This document shows, in pieces, positions 33,410-45,686 of a stretch of 64,000 nt of DNA; positions within the stretch are counted from its first letter, which is position 1; every line of letters begins with the position of its first letter. This DNA is from Tulasnella sp. 424 (taxonomy: Eukaryota; Basidiomycota; Agaricomycetes; Cantharellales; Tulasnellaceae), in NCBI GenBank assembly GCA_019633425.1, contig WSUB01000110.1, forward strand, positions 1 through 64,000, written 5' to 3'. The position numbers and the translations under genes are program-made. The notes beneath the pieces were generated by a model that was not told the DNA's origin, did no database searches, and saw only the letters and a list, made by a program, of their open reading frames with translations.

Positions 33410-35025
33410 TCATGCAGCGACTTCAGCCTTTTTTTCATCTGCTTCCGTCTCCATTTGCGAGTGGGCAACTTCAGGTGGTGTGGTAGTGGCATCTTCTTCC
33501 TCTGGCTCCATGTCCTCCGTCTCGGGGTATTCAGACGCATCGTCTTCGCTCTCGACGTCCTTCTTGGAAGCTTGCTTCTGGCCCTTCCGAGCCTCGGCTT
33601 CAGCGTCGAGATCGCGCTCAGGCAGAGGTGGCTGTCCGGGAACGCGCTGAGAAATATGGTGTATGGGTAAGAGCCGAAGAACCTTCCGTTATCGAGACCA
33701 GGCAGGATTTTAATCACCTTGAGCGCATACTTGCAAACCAGGAAACCACCCTTGTTCAATCCTTTTTCCATCCAGGCCTTTTCGACCGTGTACAGACCAT
33801 CGTAACGATACCTGGAACAAACAAGCCGTGAGCTTAGCACTTGGTAAGCTGGTAGAAGGTGTGCTCGTACCCTTCGACAGGAGCGAATTTAGAGTGAAGT
33901 TTGTAACCCCGGATGACCCGAACTGGTTTCTTCGTTTCGGAGGATTTCTTCAACGCAGCGTTCAATGGATTTTCATCCCAACTCTGGTCCTTGCTCTGGG
34001 GTGCTGTGCGAAGCTATCGGTCATAGAGAGTGTTAATATCTACGAAGATTTGGAGAGCCTTGAGCGCGAACTTACGTTCTTGGGGTTTTGCTTTGTACCC
34101 TTGAGATCGCGCCCGCCGGCTCCAGTGAACGTGCTGCAGTCCAACGATTATTAATGCTGGGCAGAGTAAGCGAGTTTACGTAAGGGCCGAAATACTTACA
34201 AAGCATATCCGAGGTCGATGTCGTCTTCGTAGCCGCCAGAGAGCGCGATGCTCCAAGCACCGAGGTTTCTGTTCCCCGCGATTCCTGCGACAGTCGGACT
34301 GGAACAACGAAAAGTGAGTGTCAAGGGGGTAACGAGGGGCTAGTCCGCCTGTGGCTCACGCATGAACGGCGTCGGTACTGCAATGCATTCTGAAAAGACG
34401 TCGCCCTGTCAGATTTTCAACGCCCGATCGTTATAAAGCTGGTTTCAGCTCACCTGAGCTCCCAAGTCTTACCAACGGGGATACCAGGAATATTCCCAAA
34501 TTGCTTCGGATCTTGAGTTCTTTCACCAATCTTATGTCGTGGCCTGTCCCTCTCCTCTCCGTCTTCGTACAAGCCTTCTTCCTCGTCTTCCTCCCCGTCC
34601 GCGACTGCCTTTTTCTTGGCGGCTTTGCTGATCAATTTGGGTTTAGCATCGGGCTTTTCAAAGCCATCTGCAGAGTAATCGATAGGGGCTCTGCCCTCGT
34701 GTCGGGAGCTACGACGCGTTCCAGCACTGGGGCGAGGTGGGTTGGGTCTTTTCTTTTTGTGTGAACGCTTGGCTTCTTTGATCATTTCTTCGTCGGTATC
34801 GCCTCCGCCAACGTAGCCCTTGCTCTCCTCTTCCACGGCCTCCGGGTTATAATCCTCCTCCATGTCATCCGCGCCGCGCTTGTTCTTGGATTTCGATGCG
34901 GCCTGGGCGGGCGGAGCAGCGGAACCGAGAAACGCGTCGCCCTCAACATCGAGACCAAGTCCAGCAAGGATTTCTTGGTTCTTTTTGATATTAGCTTCGC
35001 GCTCTGCTTCGTAGTCGAATGTCAT
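33410..35025 (-). CDS. SRA/YDG-domain protein (UHRF1-type DNA-methylation reader domain)
   Basis: Seven exons: 34454-35025, 34360-34389, 34200-34298, 34076-34133, 33871-34013, 33718-33811, 33410-33646; 1233 nt, exactly 411 codons. The N-terminal 170 residues are disordered with acidic and Lys-rich patches (RSHKKKRPNPPRPSAGTRRSSRHEGRAPIDY). The SRA domain follows: [116 protein letters not shown]. The acidic tail ends EKKAEVAA. No RING, PHD or Tudor domain. SRA domains bind hemimethylated or 5-methylcytosine DNA. The 30-nt exon 2 and the GTGATT donor at 33717 make this gene easy to mis-predict. Confidence 0.93.
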
Positions 35026-35601
35026 GGTGTCGCGGTCGCAGGTAGAGGCTTGGAACGACAAAAAGGGCGGAGAGAACGATTTGGGGAGCGGAAAGAACTC
35101 GTCTCGGTTCAAACAGGGGCAAGGCGCAAATATTTGTTCCGATGATGTCCCTTGCCCCTCCAACTCCGATTCCTTTTACCACCGCCTCCAAGTCAATTGC
35201 ACTCAGGAAGATTCTAGGGCCGGTTTCGTTTCACGAACGTGCACACGACTCCTATAAAAGTCGTCGACCTCGTGTTGAGCGCGTTTGGACGGCATGCGAG
35301 CACCTCGGGGCTACGCCTGAAGAACCTTCCGCAACGCGGCCTCTATCGCGACATATGACGTTTTACATTACCTAACCGTTGCAACTGGGCCAAGTAAACG
35401 GCTTGGTGTTACTTGAAACACGGAAAACATGCGTTAGCGAAAGTTTCGGTGGCGGTGCCTTGGCTGTCACAAATTCCCTCAGGCGTGCGCATGTGCAAGT
35501 TAGGGAACAGCGGTGACTTGGGGAGATTACGTTCATCGCCTCGCATGCAGCATATAACCAGCACTCGCTTCTTCCTTAGCCCTCAACTCCTCCCAAACAC
35601 A
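35026..35601. other. Divergent intergenic region
   Basis: About 575 bases between the SRA gene (minus) and gag-like gene B (plus); should carry both promoters. A TATAAAAG-like sequence lies at 35252-35259. Confidence 0.4.
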
Positions 35602-36911
35602 ATGCAATCAAAAGAAATCGACGATCGTGAGTCCCATAAATATCCATCTTCGGACAGCATTGACCCTTGCTTTTCAGTCCTCTCGTTCGCCGGACGTTCA
35701 TCCAAGGAATGCGAAGATTTCATTAGCAAAGTCACAAAAGCCGCCTATCAAGAGTGTTTCCTTCGGGACCGGGAACGTGTTGCGGCACTCGCCGCAGCAG
35801 GCCTCGAGGGTAAAGCATTACGGTGGTACGAGTCACTGCCCAGGACATCAACGGCTCGAACAGACTGGGAGCGGCTTCGTCAATATATGCTTTATCAATG
35901 GTCTTCAGAGACGGAGAGTGACGTCGAGGTCAGTAATGAGCCATATTCCTCGGCGGCCGGGTGCTGACGTGCATCACAGGATCCTCCCCCTTCATACGCC
36001 TCTACTCTAACCGAAAAATCGCCTAACCCCGTGAGCACAGCTCCTATCCCGCTTTCTTCCAAGACATCGACATCACAGCCTAGGGGAGGGGTGGTCGCCA
36101 TCATGCTGGAAGGGGAGGACAAGCCATCGGTGGCATGCTTCATCTCGCCGCCTGCCCATGGGCAAGGCCATTTTGCAACAGGTTCCTCGTGGCTAGATGT
36201 GTCCTTTAGATCTGGCACCGATAACCCCAAATTCAAGAAGTTGGAGCTTGTGGTGAGCCCCAGTCCATTGTTCGAACTCGGCCCGGCGCGGGAATAGTTA
36301 GGCTTATGAGTTGGCTTGGATAAAGGGCGGACCCCCTGGTGCCAAATCACACGATTGGAAATATCTTGCTGTCGCCGAATTCGAGGCCATGAACAGCGAT
36401 TCCTCAGTAGGGTACGTCCTTGCCATGACCGTATATCTGAATGGATTCCGACTCCGTTTTCCATAATTAGGTGGGGCCTACTCTGTGCCGTAAATAAAGA
36501 TGATCACGGCGGCTTCTCTTCAATGGGCAAACGGCAGGTCCAACATGAAGTCTGGACCCTCCAACCCGACGGATCTGTAACACTGACTTGGCAGACGTCG
36601 CAGAAGACTTCGGCTAGCGAAAAACAGAGTGAGACGGTCTTATCTACAGTATCGAATCGAGCACTAATGCATGTATGGGCAACCTATTCTCAGCGGGGCT
36701 AACACTACACCCAGTCGTTGACTTGAACTCGGACGATATCTACTTTGCTTGCAACCCTGACATGTTCATTGCAAAGCACAGCAAAAACGGGACTAGGCTA
36801 AGCAAAGCGGTACGCGCCTACATTCCTCCACCTGATAGCCGTTAAATGATCTGACGCTCTCGCATTTAGCGCCTAGTTTTCCACCCGGCTCAAAAGGTCA
36901 CCTCTGCCTGA
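35602..36911 (+). CDS. Gag-like domain protein B
   Basis: Paralogue of the gene at 25154. Exons 35602-35928, 35980-36252, 36302-36411, 36471-36628, 36715-36809, 36870-36911; whole number of codons, 334 aa. A 51-nt in-frame segment in exon 1 (35632-35682, GTGAGT...TTTTCAG) looks like an intron that may be removed (317 aa). Gag-like part: LSFAGRSSKECEDFISKVTKAAYQ...ALAAAGLEGKALRWYESLPRTSTARTDWERLRQYMLYQW. After the acidic Pro-rich linker (ESDVEDPPPSYAS; note PPPSY, a PPxY-like late-domain-style motif) comes the shared beta-rich domain with QHEVWTLQPDGSVTLTWQT and DDIYFACNPDMF. No other retroelement domain is nearby. Function unknown. Confidence 0.75.
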
Positions 36912-37339
36912 ATATACCCGGCTTGTTCATACCATCCACTCTCAATTCTACTGTATTTAATATGTCAATTCTTCCGGAGCGTCCTTGTATCTTTTAGCTA
37001 CTATATGGAATAAGTTTAGGGCCGCAAAGGAGGGGATGAACTGAGAGATCGAGCGGAACAACGCTTCATAAATCCATTCACCATCATTGGAAGTCCCGAG
37101 GATGATTCCGAAACCACTTTGGACCGTTCCGCTCAGTACTTACTACCCCTTCCAATGCGAGGTTGCACAGCTACCTTGGTACCACCTTATCTCCCGAGAA
37201 CCACCTCTATTGCTCATATGTATGTATTCTTTTCATCGACCGAGGGCTTCTCTTCCGGGAGGAGACTCATTAAGATGCGGGAGTTTCGGGCGGTTACCGG
37301 TTACCAGCTACCAGGAGAAGGTCGCGGAGAGGAGAGGCA
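36912..37339. other. No gene recognised
   Basis: About 430 bases between gag-like gene B and the first recognisable part of the tandem array. Confidence 0.4.
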
Positions 37340-38949
37340 CGTGGGAGCTCGAGAGAAACAACTGCGAAGAGCCAAGGGAATGTATAAGGCGGGGGAACAA
37401 AGCATATACAATTCATTCCACTCAAGAAGGGTGGGAGGGAATTTGAGGGATTATCGACATTCCTTTCAACGAAGAAGTCAAAGTAGCTTCTTTGGGAGCT
37501 CTATGTAGATCAATCGGGTCAGGGCAAGTCGTCTGGGGTCGTGTCGAGGACGCGGGATTTCGAAATCTTCTTCTTTCTTTGCGGGCCAGCTATTTAGGCA
37601 ATTGAATTTACTTACAAGAGGTGACGGGATTTATTGTTCAGACTGCTAATCTAGCCGAATACCTCCAGATGTCAACTCCCCGCTGGACCCCTCCAGTCTC
37701 TTGAGCGCGCGTAAAGTCGTTACGAACACAGCTGTGCATATATTATGACCGCATAGGTTAGTTGCATCATCTATCTTTTTATTGTCAGCGAGCCGTTTCT
37801 CAGTCCCAATGGCTTAGTCCGGAAGTGGCTAGCCCATGGTCTAAAGTGGAATGAAGCTCAATCTTCTCCTTCACTCCAAATCTGAGCGGTTTCACACAGG
37901 AAAGGTCTCAATATGGGACGGAACACACGGTCCTATGATAAAGGGACGATGGCCATCGTAAACTCGAGCTCGAGGTCCGAATCAAGTCGACACCCTTCCG
38001 TGAGGGCCTCGTCTCCACGGTGTATTCGATACCCTCTACTGGAAAACATATCCATCACATTGAAATGTGTAGACAAAGTTGGTCGTGAAGCAATTGGGCC
38101 CACCCAGCTTCGAAGATCGTGTATCAGCCTTGTCACTTTCATGGAACGAATTTATCTGACAGAGCCTCCCATCGTACTTATGATCAACCTCTCATCGCAG
38201 GAAAAATCAACTCTGGACTCAGCAATGGAGGTAGCACATTATGCAACTCCGGAAGAAGAACGCATAAAACACCATTTATTCAAATGTCTTGGCCCACTGA
38301 CATAAAATACTTTCCTATCATACAGTTAGGAGATGACATACTCGGTTGAGTCTCCAATTTTCAGTTCCCAAGTCGACCTTTATCAAGTGTGTTTGCAATT
38401 GTATTAAGAGAAGCCATCGCCATGGGCGAGAGTCGACATGAAGGAGAGACGGCTCCGGAGGGAGATCGCTTAATACGTTTTCAACCTCCATACGGCTAAA
38501 TGGTCTGTGTTGGATGCAGAGCCGGCTATGGCGATTTGGGAAGTGGGTTTCCGTTGCCGTATCCACATCGGCTATGCGCTTGTCTGGCGAAGTTCAATGC
38601 TAATCGCAACGAGATTATCGCGTATTTGAAAGAGTGAAAGCGAGCAAAAAATACATTATGATGAATGCCAAGTAAAGAGGAGCTCCATATAATGCTCAAA
38701 GCTACAAAAAGGTATAATGCGAACAGGGCGAGTGGTTGTAGAGAAATAAATAAGTGTCCCGGGCGTCAGAAGGCCGGCGGGGATGCAGAAGCAACTACAG
38801 GAAGAATCGCATCAAAATAGGCTGGAAAACCCATCGAACAGGGTTGTGCCGACAAAGGCGTCAAGCCTAGGTAGCTCCTGCGCTGTTAACAGTCGAGCAA
38901 TGGGTTAGTCACCGCAAGCAGCACTGAATCGAACCAAGGTGACATACAT

Positions 38950-39078
38950 TTACGCGATGGTGCAGTAGTAAGTGTACCTCGAATCAGCTTTATCGGCGTC
39001 CACTGGAGCCGGGGTTGTGGTCGAGTCGGTGGTAGAGGAAGTGGAGAAGTAGGAGGTGATGGTGGAGAATGCGTCCAT
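38950..39078 (-). CDS. Mating-pheromone precursor-like peptide, copy 1
   Basis: Single-exon 42-aa peptide starting MDAFSTITSYF and ending DADKADSRYTYYCTIA. The C-terminal CTIA is a CaaX box (Cys, two aliphatic-type residues, Ala), the signal for farnesylation, cleavage and carboxymethylation. MD(A/S/T)F starts and a Ser/Thr/Pro-rich middle are typical of basidiomycete B-locus pheromone precursors. The maturation site usually has a charged pair some 10-15 residues before the Cys; here DK (copies 1-3) or DS (copies 4-5) precedes ADSRYTYYC. Not proven to be expressed. Confidence 0.8.
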   Translation of the reverse strand: MDAFSTITSYFSTSSTTDSTTTPAPVDADKADSRYTYYCTIA

Positions 39079-41082
39079 TGGTGATGAAACGAGCGGAAAG
39101 CTGAGGATGAGAGGGCGAAAGGCTTAGGATGAGAGAGAGAGGAGGCTGATAATGAGAATTGGAGAGGTTCAGAGACGTTGCTTGTTGTTGAGAAAGCTTC
39201 ACTGCGACAATACTCCTCCTTATGAAGCCTGGTATGCCATGGCGAACATAAAGGTATTGGGCGCCTTGGTAAGGTGTGTGCAAGTTGCACAGGGTCTTGC
39301 GGAGACCCTGGGAACGGTGGGTTGAACGCGGCACTCAGAGGACCCTTAAAGCCAACGGCGACAATCCTCATTCGTTGCTTCGTGCACTGCGCGTCTTCCC
39401 CAAAGAAAGCTCCTGGGGAAAAAGTGGACAGTTCTGTACTCGCGTACCTAGACAAGCGGAGGCTTCTAGAGACTTTCCGAATAGCCTCAAGAGCGGCGCA
39501 AAGCACCAGGCCGTTGCGCTGAGGTTCACGTTCGAACGTGCTATCTCTTCTTGAACCCATAGCACTTCGCAGGCTTAGAGCGGCTACCGCGTACTAGGGG
39601 AAGGATACAGAGTGTGCAAGTACTGGGGAACCCTGCAGGAAATAAGTACAAAAGTCGTTGAAATGAGGGCAATGTATAAAGTGGGGGAACACAGTCAGCA
39701 CAGTTGCCACATTGAGGACACGCAGGATTTCGAAACATGCTTCCCCGTTCGGCCAGCTACTTACACGATTCATTTCTGCTTGGTAGAGGCGAAGGGAATC
39801 ATTGTTTAGATAGCCGAATCACATAGATCGGATGCTTCTCAGCATCGAATTCCCATCAGAAATCGCAGTCTATTGGACGTGCGCGAAGCCGTTATTAGAA
39901 GAAAGTTTACATATATGTGACTGCATATGTTGATTTTTCCACTTTTTTTTTGGACTGACAGCGGGCCGTGTTTCGGGCTCCCCGAGGCTTAACCCCAAAA
40001 GGTGTGGCTAGAGTATGTGTGGCTTAAAGAGCAATGCTTTGTTCTTTTCGAATTCAGACACGTACTCATAGCATGAATCCCAATCTGGAACGGATTAAAT
40101 GGTTCTGCGATAAAGGGGCGACGACCTTCGTACACTTCCGATTCAGATTCGGAAGCCGTCACTCAGTGATGTCTCCGTTGCATGGTGTATTAGATAGCCT
40201 CTATTCGTAAGCATCTTGAACAAGCCGAGATGTGACGACAGAGGTGCTCATGAGGTTATCGGACTTACCCAGCTTAGATTACCGTGGACTCGGTAGTACC
40301 TTTGTTAAGTCACTCCTCGGAGTTCATCCTTATGATCAAAGAAACGACCTCATCATAGACTCCAAGATGGAGCTTAATTCTTGTAATTCTAGGGAAGGAA
40401 CGCGGGACGCAACGTTTGTTCAAATGTCCTGAACTACTGGCACTACCACAATGATTTTCCATTATACACGTTAGGAAAAGACACATTCAGTCGACGTTCT
40501 AAACGTCGAAGGCCGCCACGCCAGTAGATATCTGGCGCTTTTTTGACTTATATTGGGAGAAAACATCTTCATGCACGAGTGGCGGCATACGGGAAAGACA
40601 AATGTCCTCCCAGAGAAAGATTGCAACGTAGAATTTCCAACCTCACAATAACGCCAAATAAGGTCTGTCACATCTAAAACGAGGGGCTTCTCTTTTGCTT
40701 CATCAATGTCGGCGAGACACGTCACGATTCTAACAGCAAGAAAATAATCCTAAATTCAGAGGAACGAAATGAACGCAAGAAATACATCATGATGAATGCC
40801 TAGCAATGACAAGCTCTATATAGTGCGCAGAGCCATATAAGAGAAATGATGCAGAAAGGATGAATGGTTGTGGGAAAATACATAGCTGTCCCGGGCGTCA
40901 GAAAGCCGGCGGGAAGAGGAGTAGCAACTTCGGAAAGAGCTGCATAAAAATAGGCTGTATTACCCATCGAACAGGGTTGTGCTGACAAAAGCGTCGAGGC
41001 TAGGTTTCTCCTGCCCTGTTAACGGTCGGGCAATAGATTAGTCACTTCAACCAGCACGAGCTCGAAGGGAGAGGACACACAT

Positions 41083-41208
41083 TTACGCGATGGTGCAGTA
41101 GTAAGTGTACCTCGAATCGGCTTTATCAGTGTCCACTGGAGCCGGTGTGGTAGTCGATTCGGTTGAGGAGGTGTAGAAGTAGGAGGAGATGGTGGAGAAT
41201 GCGTCCAT
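41083..41208 (-). CDS. Mating-pheromone precursor-like peptide, copy 2
   Basis: 41 aa, MDAFSTISSYFYTSSTEST start, VDTDKADSRYTYYCTIA end. Same CaaX terminus as copy 1; the N-terminal part differs by a few substitutions and one codon. Confidence 0.8.
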   Translation of the reverse strand: MDAFSTISSYFYTSSTESTTTPAPVDTDKADSRYTYYCTIA

Positions 41209-43242
41209 TTGATGATGAGAGTAAGAGGGCGAAAGGCTGAGGATGAGAGACAGAGGCGGGAAACTGAGAATGAGAACTGGAGAGGTTGGAGGACTTTGCT
41301 TGTTATTGAGAGCTCTTCAGTGCGACGATGCTCCTCGTTATGAAGCCTGGGGTGCTATGCTGAACATAAAGGTAGCGGACGGTCGGAAAGGCGCTCTGCA
41401 AGTTGCACAGGATCTGCCGAAGACCCTGAAGATGCTGGGTTGAACGCTGCACCTAGAGGACCCTTAGGTCCGACGGCGACGACTCTTATTCGTTGCTTTG
41501 TGCACTAAGCGACCTCCGCATAGAAGTTTATGGAAAAAGGTCCGGTACTCGCGTGCATCCCTAGGTGAGCAGTGGCTTTCCCCGAATATTCGCAAGAGCG
41601 GCGTAAGGCACCGAACAGTTACGTTGACGTTCATACTCAAAGGTGCTCTCTATTCCCGCTCTAAAGCAAAGTCCCAAGTCTATGGCGGCCTATCACATCT
41701 TTAGGAGGACGGGAGTGCGGAGGGCGGAGGGGCAGAGAGACGTGGGAACTTTGCAGAAAATAAGTACAAAGGTCATTAAGCCAAGGGCAATGCACAAGGC
41801 GGGTAACCACTGAAAGTAAGCATAATACGTTCCACTGGACAAGCAGGGTAGGAGGAAACTTGAGGGATCGTCGACATACCTGTTAACGACGAAGTGATTG
41901 AAGCCGTTTTGGGGACGTCCGGATTCTAATCGTCCGGGAAACCCAGTCGAGTCGTTTGGCCCTCACCTCGAGCACATGGGATCCGAAAACCTGCTTTCCC
42001 TGTTTTCGGTGAGCTACTTGCGCAACTCAAGTTTACTGGCCAAAGGTGAAGGGAGCCGCAATCTAGAACGTGTCTATCCACATGGATCGAATGCTCCTGT
42101 GACCTCAATTTCCCACCGGAAGCCGCCAGTATATTGGACGTGCCTGAAGTCGTTGTGGAACACGAGTTTGCGTACAGGATAGCTGCGCAAGCTGATTGTT
42201 TCGTCTATTTCCACTGTCAGCGGGTTATGTCCCAAAGACTTAATCCAAAACTGTCAAGCCACAATGTATGTGACTGAAAGTGCAGTGCTTTCTTTCATTT
42301 CGAATCCAGACGATCCCATACATCCGATATGAGATGAAACGAATGGTTCTTTCATAAAGTGATTATGAAGTTATCGGGCTCACCCAGCTTTGAATATTGT
42401 GTGCTAGGTAGTACCTTTGCTGTAGAGCGAATCGGTCTGACAGAGCCGCTTCTCAAAGTTCATCCTTATGGTTAGAGGAACGACCTCATCCTGGGCTCGG
42501 CAATGGACCTAGCGCCTTGTAAGTCCAGGGGAAGAACGCGTGGCACAACGTTTGTTCAATTGTCCCAAACCACTGGCACCGCCATGAAACATATCCATTA
42601 TGGATGTTAGGATATTACACATTCAGTCGACGTTCTAAGCATCAAAAGCGACCACACCGATTGATATCTGGCGCCTTTAGACTTATATTGGGAGAAAACA
42701 TCTTGTTGCACGAGTGGCGACATACGGGAGAGACTACTATCGATAGTAGTTGGCTCTCCGAGAAAAATCGCATAATAGAGCTTTTGACCGCAAAATAAGG
42801 TCAAATGAATTCTGTCCCATCAAAGACGAGGGGTTTCTAGTTTGCTTGATCAACGTCTGTGATGCACTTATCAGACACGTCACGATTCTAATGGCAAAAA
42901 AGTAATCCAGAGTTCAGAAGCGCGAAAACGAACGCAAGAAATACATCATGATGAATGCCTAACAATGACAAGCTCTATATAGTGCGCAGAGCCACAGAAG
43001 AGAAAGGATGCAGAAAGGATGAATGGTTGTGGGAAAAATACATAGTTGTCCCGGGCGTCAGAAGGCCGGCGGGAAGAGAAGAAGCAACCTCGGGAAGCGT
43101 TGCATAAAAATAGGCTGTAAAACCCATCGAACAGGGTTGTCCTGACAAAAGCGTCAAGCTTGGGTATTTCCTGCCCTGTTAACGGTCGGAAAATAGATTA
43201 GTCACTTCAACCAGCACGGGATCAAAGGAAGGTGACACACAT

Positions 43243-43368
43243 TTACGCGATGGTGCAGTAGTAAGTGTACCTCGAATCGGCTTTATCGGTGTCCACTGGA
43301 GCCGGTGTGGTAGTCGATTCGGTTGAGGAGGTGTAGAAGTAGGAGGAGATGGTGGAGAATGCGTCCAT
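43243..43368 (-). CDS. Mating-pheromone precursor-like peptide, copy 3
   Basis: 41 aa and the same predicted protein as copy 2. Its 5' flank runs into the assembly gap. The second MDAF start after the gap (43543-43545) belongs to the duplicated contig edge, not to a separate gene. Confidence 0.8.
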   Translation of the reverse strand: MDAFSTISSYFYTSSTESTTTPAPVDTDKADSRYTYYCTIA

Positions 43369-43418
43369 TTGATGATGAGAGTAAGAGGGCGAAAGGCTGA
43401 GGATGAGAGACAGAGGCG

Positions 43419-43518
43419 NNNNNNNNNNNNNNNNNNNNNNNNNNNNNNNNNNNNNNNNNNNNNNNNNNNNNNNNNNNNNNNNNNNNNNNNNNNNNNNNNN
43501 NNNNNNNNNNNNNNNNNN
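43419..43518. other. Assembly gap (100 N) flanked by a duplicated 77-bp edge
   Basis: Bases 43342-43418 before the gap match 43519-43595 after it (one visible difference near the end). This indicates that two overlapping contig ends were not merged. Confidence 0.9.
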
Positions 43519-45566
43519 GGAGGAGATGGTGGAGAATGCGTCCATTTGATGATGAGAGTAAGAGGGCGAAAGGCTGAGGATGAGAGACAGAGGCGAGAAA
43601 CTGAGAATGAGAACTGGAGAGGTTGGACGACGTTGCTTGTTGTTGAGAGCTCTTCAGTGCGACGATGCTCCTTGTTATGAAGCCTGGGATGCTATGCTGA
43701 ACATAAAGGTAGCGGGCGGTCGGAAAGGCGCTCTGTAAGTTGCACAGGATCCGCTGAAGACCCTGAAGACGATGGGTTGAACGCGGCACCCACAGGACCC
43801 TTAAAGCCGACGGCGACGACCCTCATTCGTTGCTTCGCGCACTAAGCGACTTCCGCATAGGAGGTTATGAAAGAGAAAAACGTGGGAGGGTTCGGTACTC
43901 GCGTGCGTACCTAGGTGAGAGTGGCTTTCCCCGAGTATTCGCAAGAGCGGCGCAAGTGGCAAAGCACCGGACAGTTACGTTGAGGTTCACACGCGAAAGC
44001 GCTCTCTATGCCCGCTCTGAAAGCAAAGCCCCAAGTTTATGTCGGCTTACTGCATCCTAAGTAGGACAAGGGCGCGGGGGGGGCAGAGACACGTGGGAAC
44101 TTTGCACAAAATAAGTACAAAGGTCGTTGAAGCTAAGGGCAATGCACAAGGCGAGTAACCACCGAAAGCAAGCATAATACGTTTAACTGGTCAAGCAGGG
44201 TAGGAGGACACTTGAAGGATCGTTGGAATACCTGTTAATAATGAATCAGTGAGTGAAGCCGGTTTGGGGATGTCCAAATTCCAATAGGGTCCGGGCGACC
44301 GAGTCCAGTCGTTTGGCACCCACATCGAGCATTTGGGATTCGCAAACCTACTTCCCTCCGTTTCTGGTGAGCAACTTGCGCAACTCGAGTTTGCTGGCTA
44401 AAGGTGAAGTTTAGACCGCCTATTCGGATGGATCGAATGCTTCTGCGACCTCAATTTCCTGCCGGAAGCCTCCGGTATATTGGACGTGCGCGAGGTTGTT
44501 ATGGAATACGAGTCTGCATATAGGCTAGCTGCATAAGCTGATTGTTTTACCTATTTCCACTGTCAGCGGATCTTTTTTTCTGGGTCCGGGGGACTTAATC
44601 AAAAAAGCTCAAGCTGTAGTGTATGTGACCTAAAGTGCAGTGCTTTCTTTCATTTCGAGACGGAACGAATGGCTCTGCGATGAAGTGATCATGAAATTAC
44701 GCGGGTAAGAATATCGTGTAATAGGAGTACCTTTTTCATGGGACGAGTCGATCTGCCAGATCCACTTATCGCAGTTCATCTTCATTATCCGAGGAACGAC
44801 CTTATTCTGGGCTCTGAAATGGAGGTAACTCCTTGTCACTCCAGAGGAAAAACGCATGGCGCGCCGTTTGTTCGTATGTCCCGAAGTACCGGTTCTACTA
44901 TAAGATATTTTCTACATTTTAGGAAAAGATATAATTAGTGGACGTTCTAAGTTCCAAAATCCCTCACTTGGACCGCTATCTGGCGGGGTTTCCATTCATA
45001 TTGGGAGAAACCATCTTCATGCGCGAGTGGCACCATACCGGGGGAGACGACTGCTCCTCCCACTGGCAGTTGTAGGGAGGTCGTATAATGAGTTTTAAAC
45101 CTCAAATAACCCCGAATAGACTCCCTCACATTCAGGATGATTTAGGGGGGAACTCTCGTTGGCTTCATCAACATAAGCGAGGCACTTGTCTGGCACGTAA
45201 CGATACGGATAGCAAAAAAGGTTTCCTGAATTCGGAAATGTGAAAACGAACGAAAGAAATACATCATAATGAATGCCAACAAGGATAAGCTCCATATAAT
45301 GCGGAGAGTCACAGAAGAACAGATGGTGGGATGAAGACGAATGGTTGGTGAAAATACATAGGGTGTCCCGGGCGTCAGAAGGCCGGCGGGGAAGGAAGGT
45401 GCAGAAGGAAATACGAGAATAGTTGCCTAAAAATAGGCGGTGAACCCATCGAACAGGGCTGTGCGGACAGAAGCGTCAAGGCTTGGTATTTTCTGCCCTA
45501 TTAAAAGTTAGGCAGTAGGTTAGTCGCTGCAACCACAGCGCGATTTGAGGGAAAGGCGACTAACAT

Positions 45567-45686
45567 TTACGCGATGGTGCAGTAGTAAGTGTACCTGGAG
45601 TCGGCACTATCGGTGTCCACTGGAACCGGTGCGGTGAACGACTCGGTGGAGGAGGAGGTGGAGAAGTAGGAGAAGAAGGAGTCCAT
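45567..45686 (-). CDS. Mating-pheromone precursor-like peptide, copy 4
   Basis: 39 aa, MDSFFSYFSTSSSTESFT start, VDTDSADSRYTYYCTIA end. The N-terminal half is shorter and diverged from copies 1-3, but the last eleven residues are unchanged. Confidence 0.8.
   Translation of the reverse strand: MDSFFSYFSTSSSTESFTAPVPVDTDSADSRYTYYCTIA

Noticed and set aside
33328..33840. 170-codon minus-strand open frame as the C-terminus of the SRA protein
   Set aside because: It reads through an intron (GTGATT...CTCAG, 33647-33717). The spliced alternative gives [14 protein letters not shown], matching SRA domain ends, and an acidic tail, with a whole-number total.
39274..39522. Plus-strand frames in the array spacers (shared 'GLNAAxRGPLKPT' stretch)
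   Set aside because: The DNA is conserved between units, but frames are broken by indels in different places, so this is non-coding conservation.
38886..39560. 224-codon minus-strand frame overlapping pheromone copy 1 (and similar frames at 43283 and 47734)
   Set aside because: Shadow frames in Ser/Pro-rich sequence; not conserved between units, unlike the small MD(A/S)F...CTIA frame.
43519..43545. A sixth pheromone gene start after the N gap
   Set aside because: It is the duplicated contig edge of copy 3; no separate C-terminus exists.
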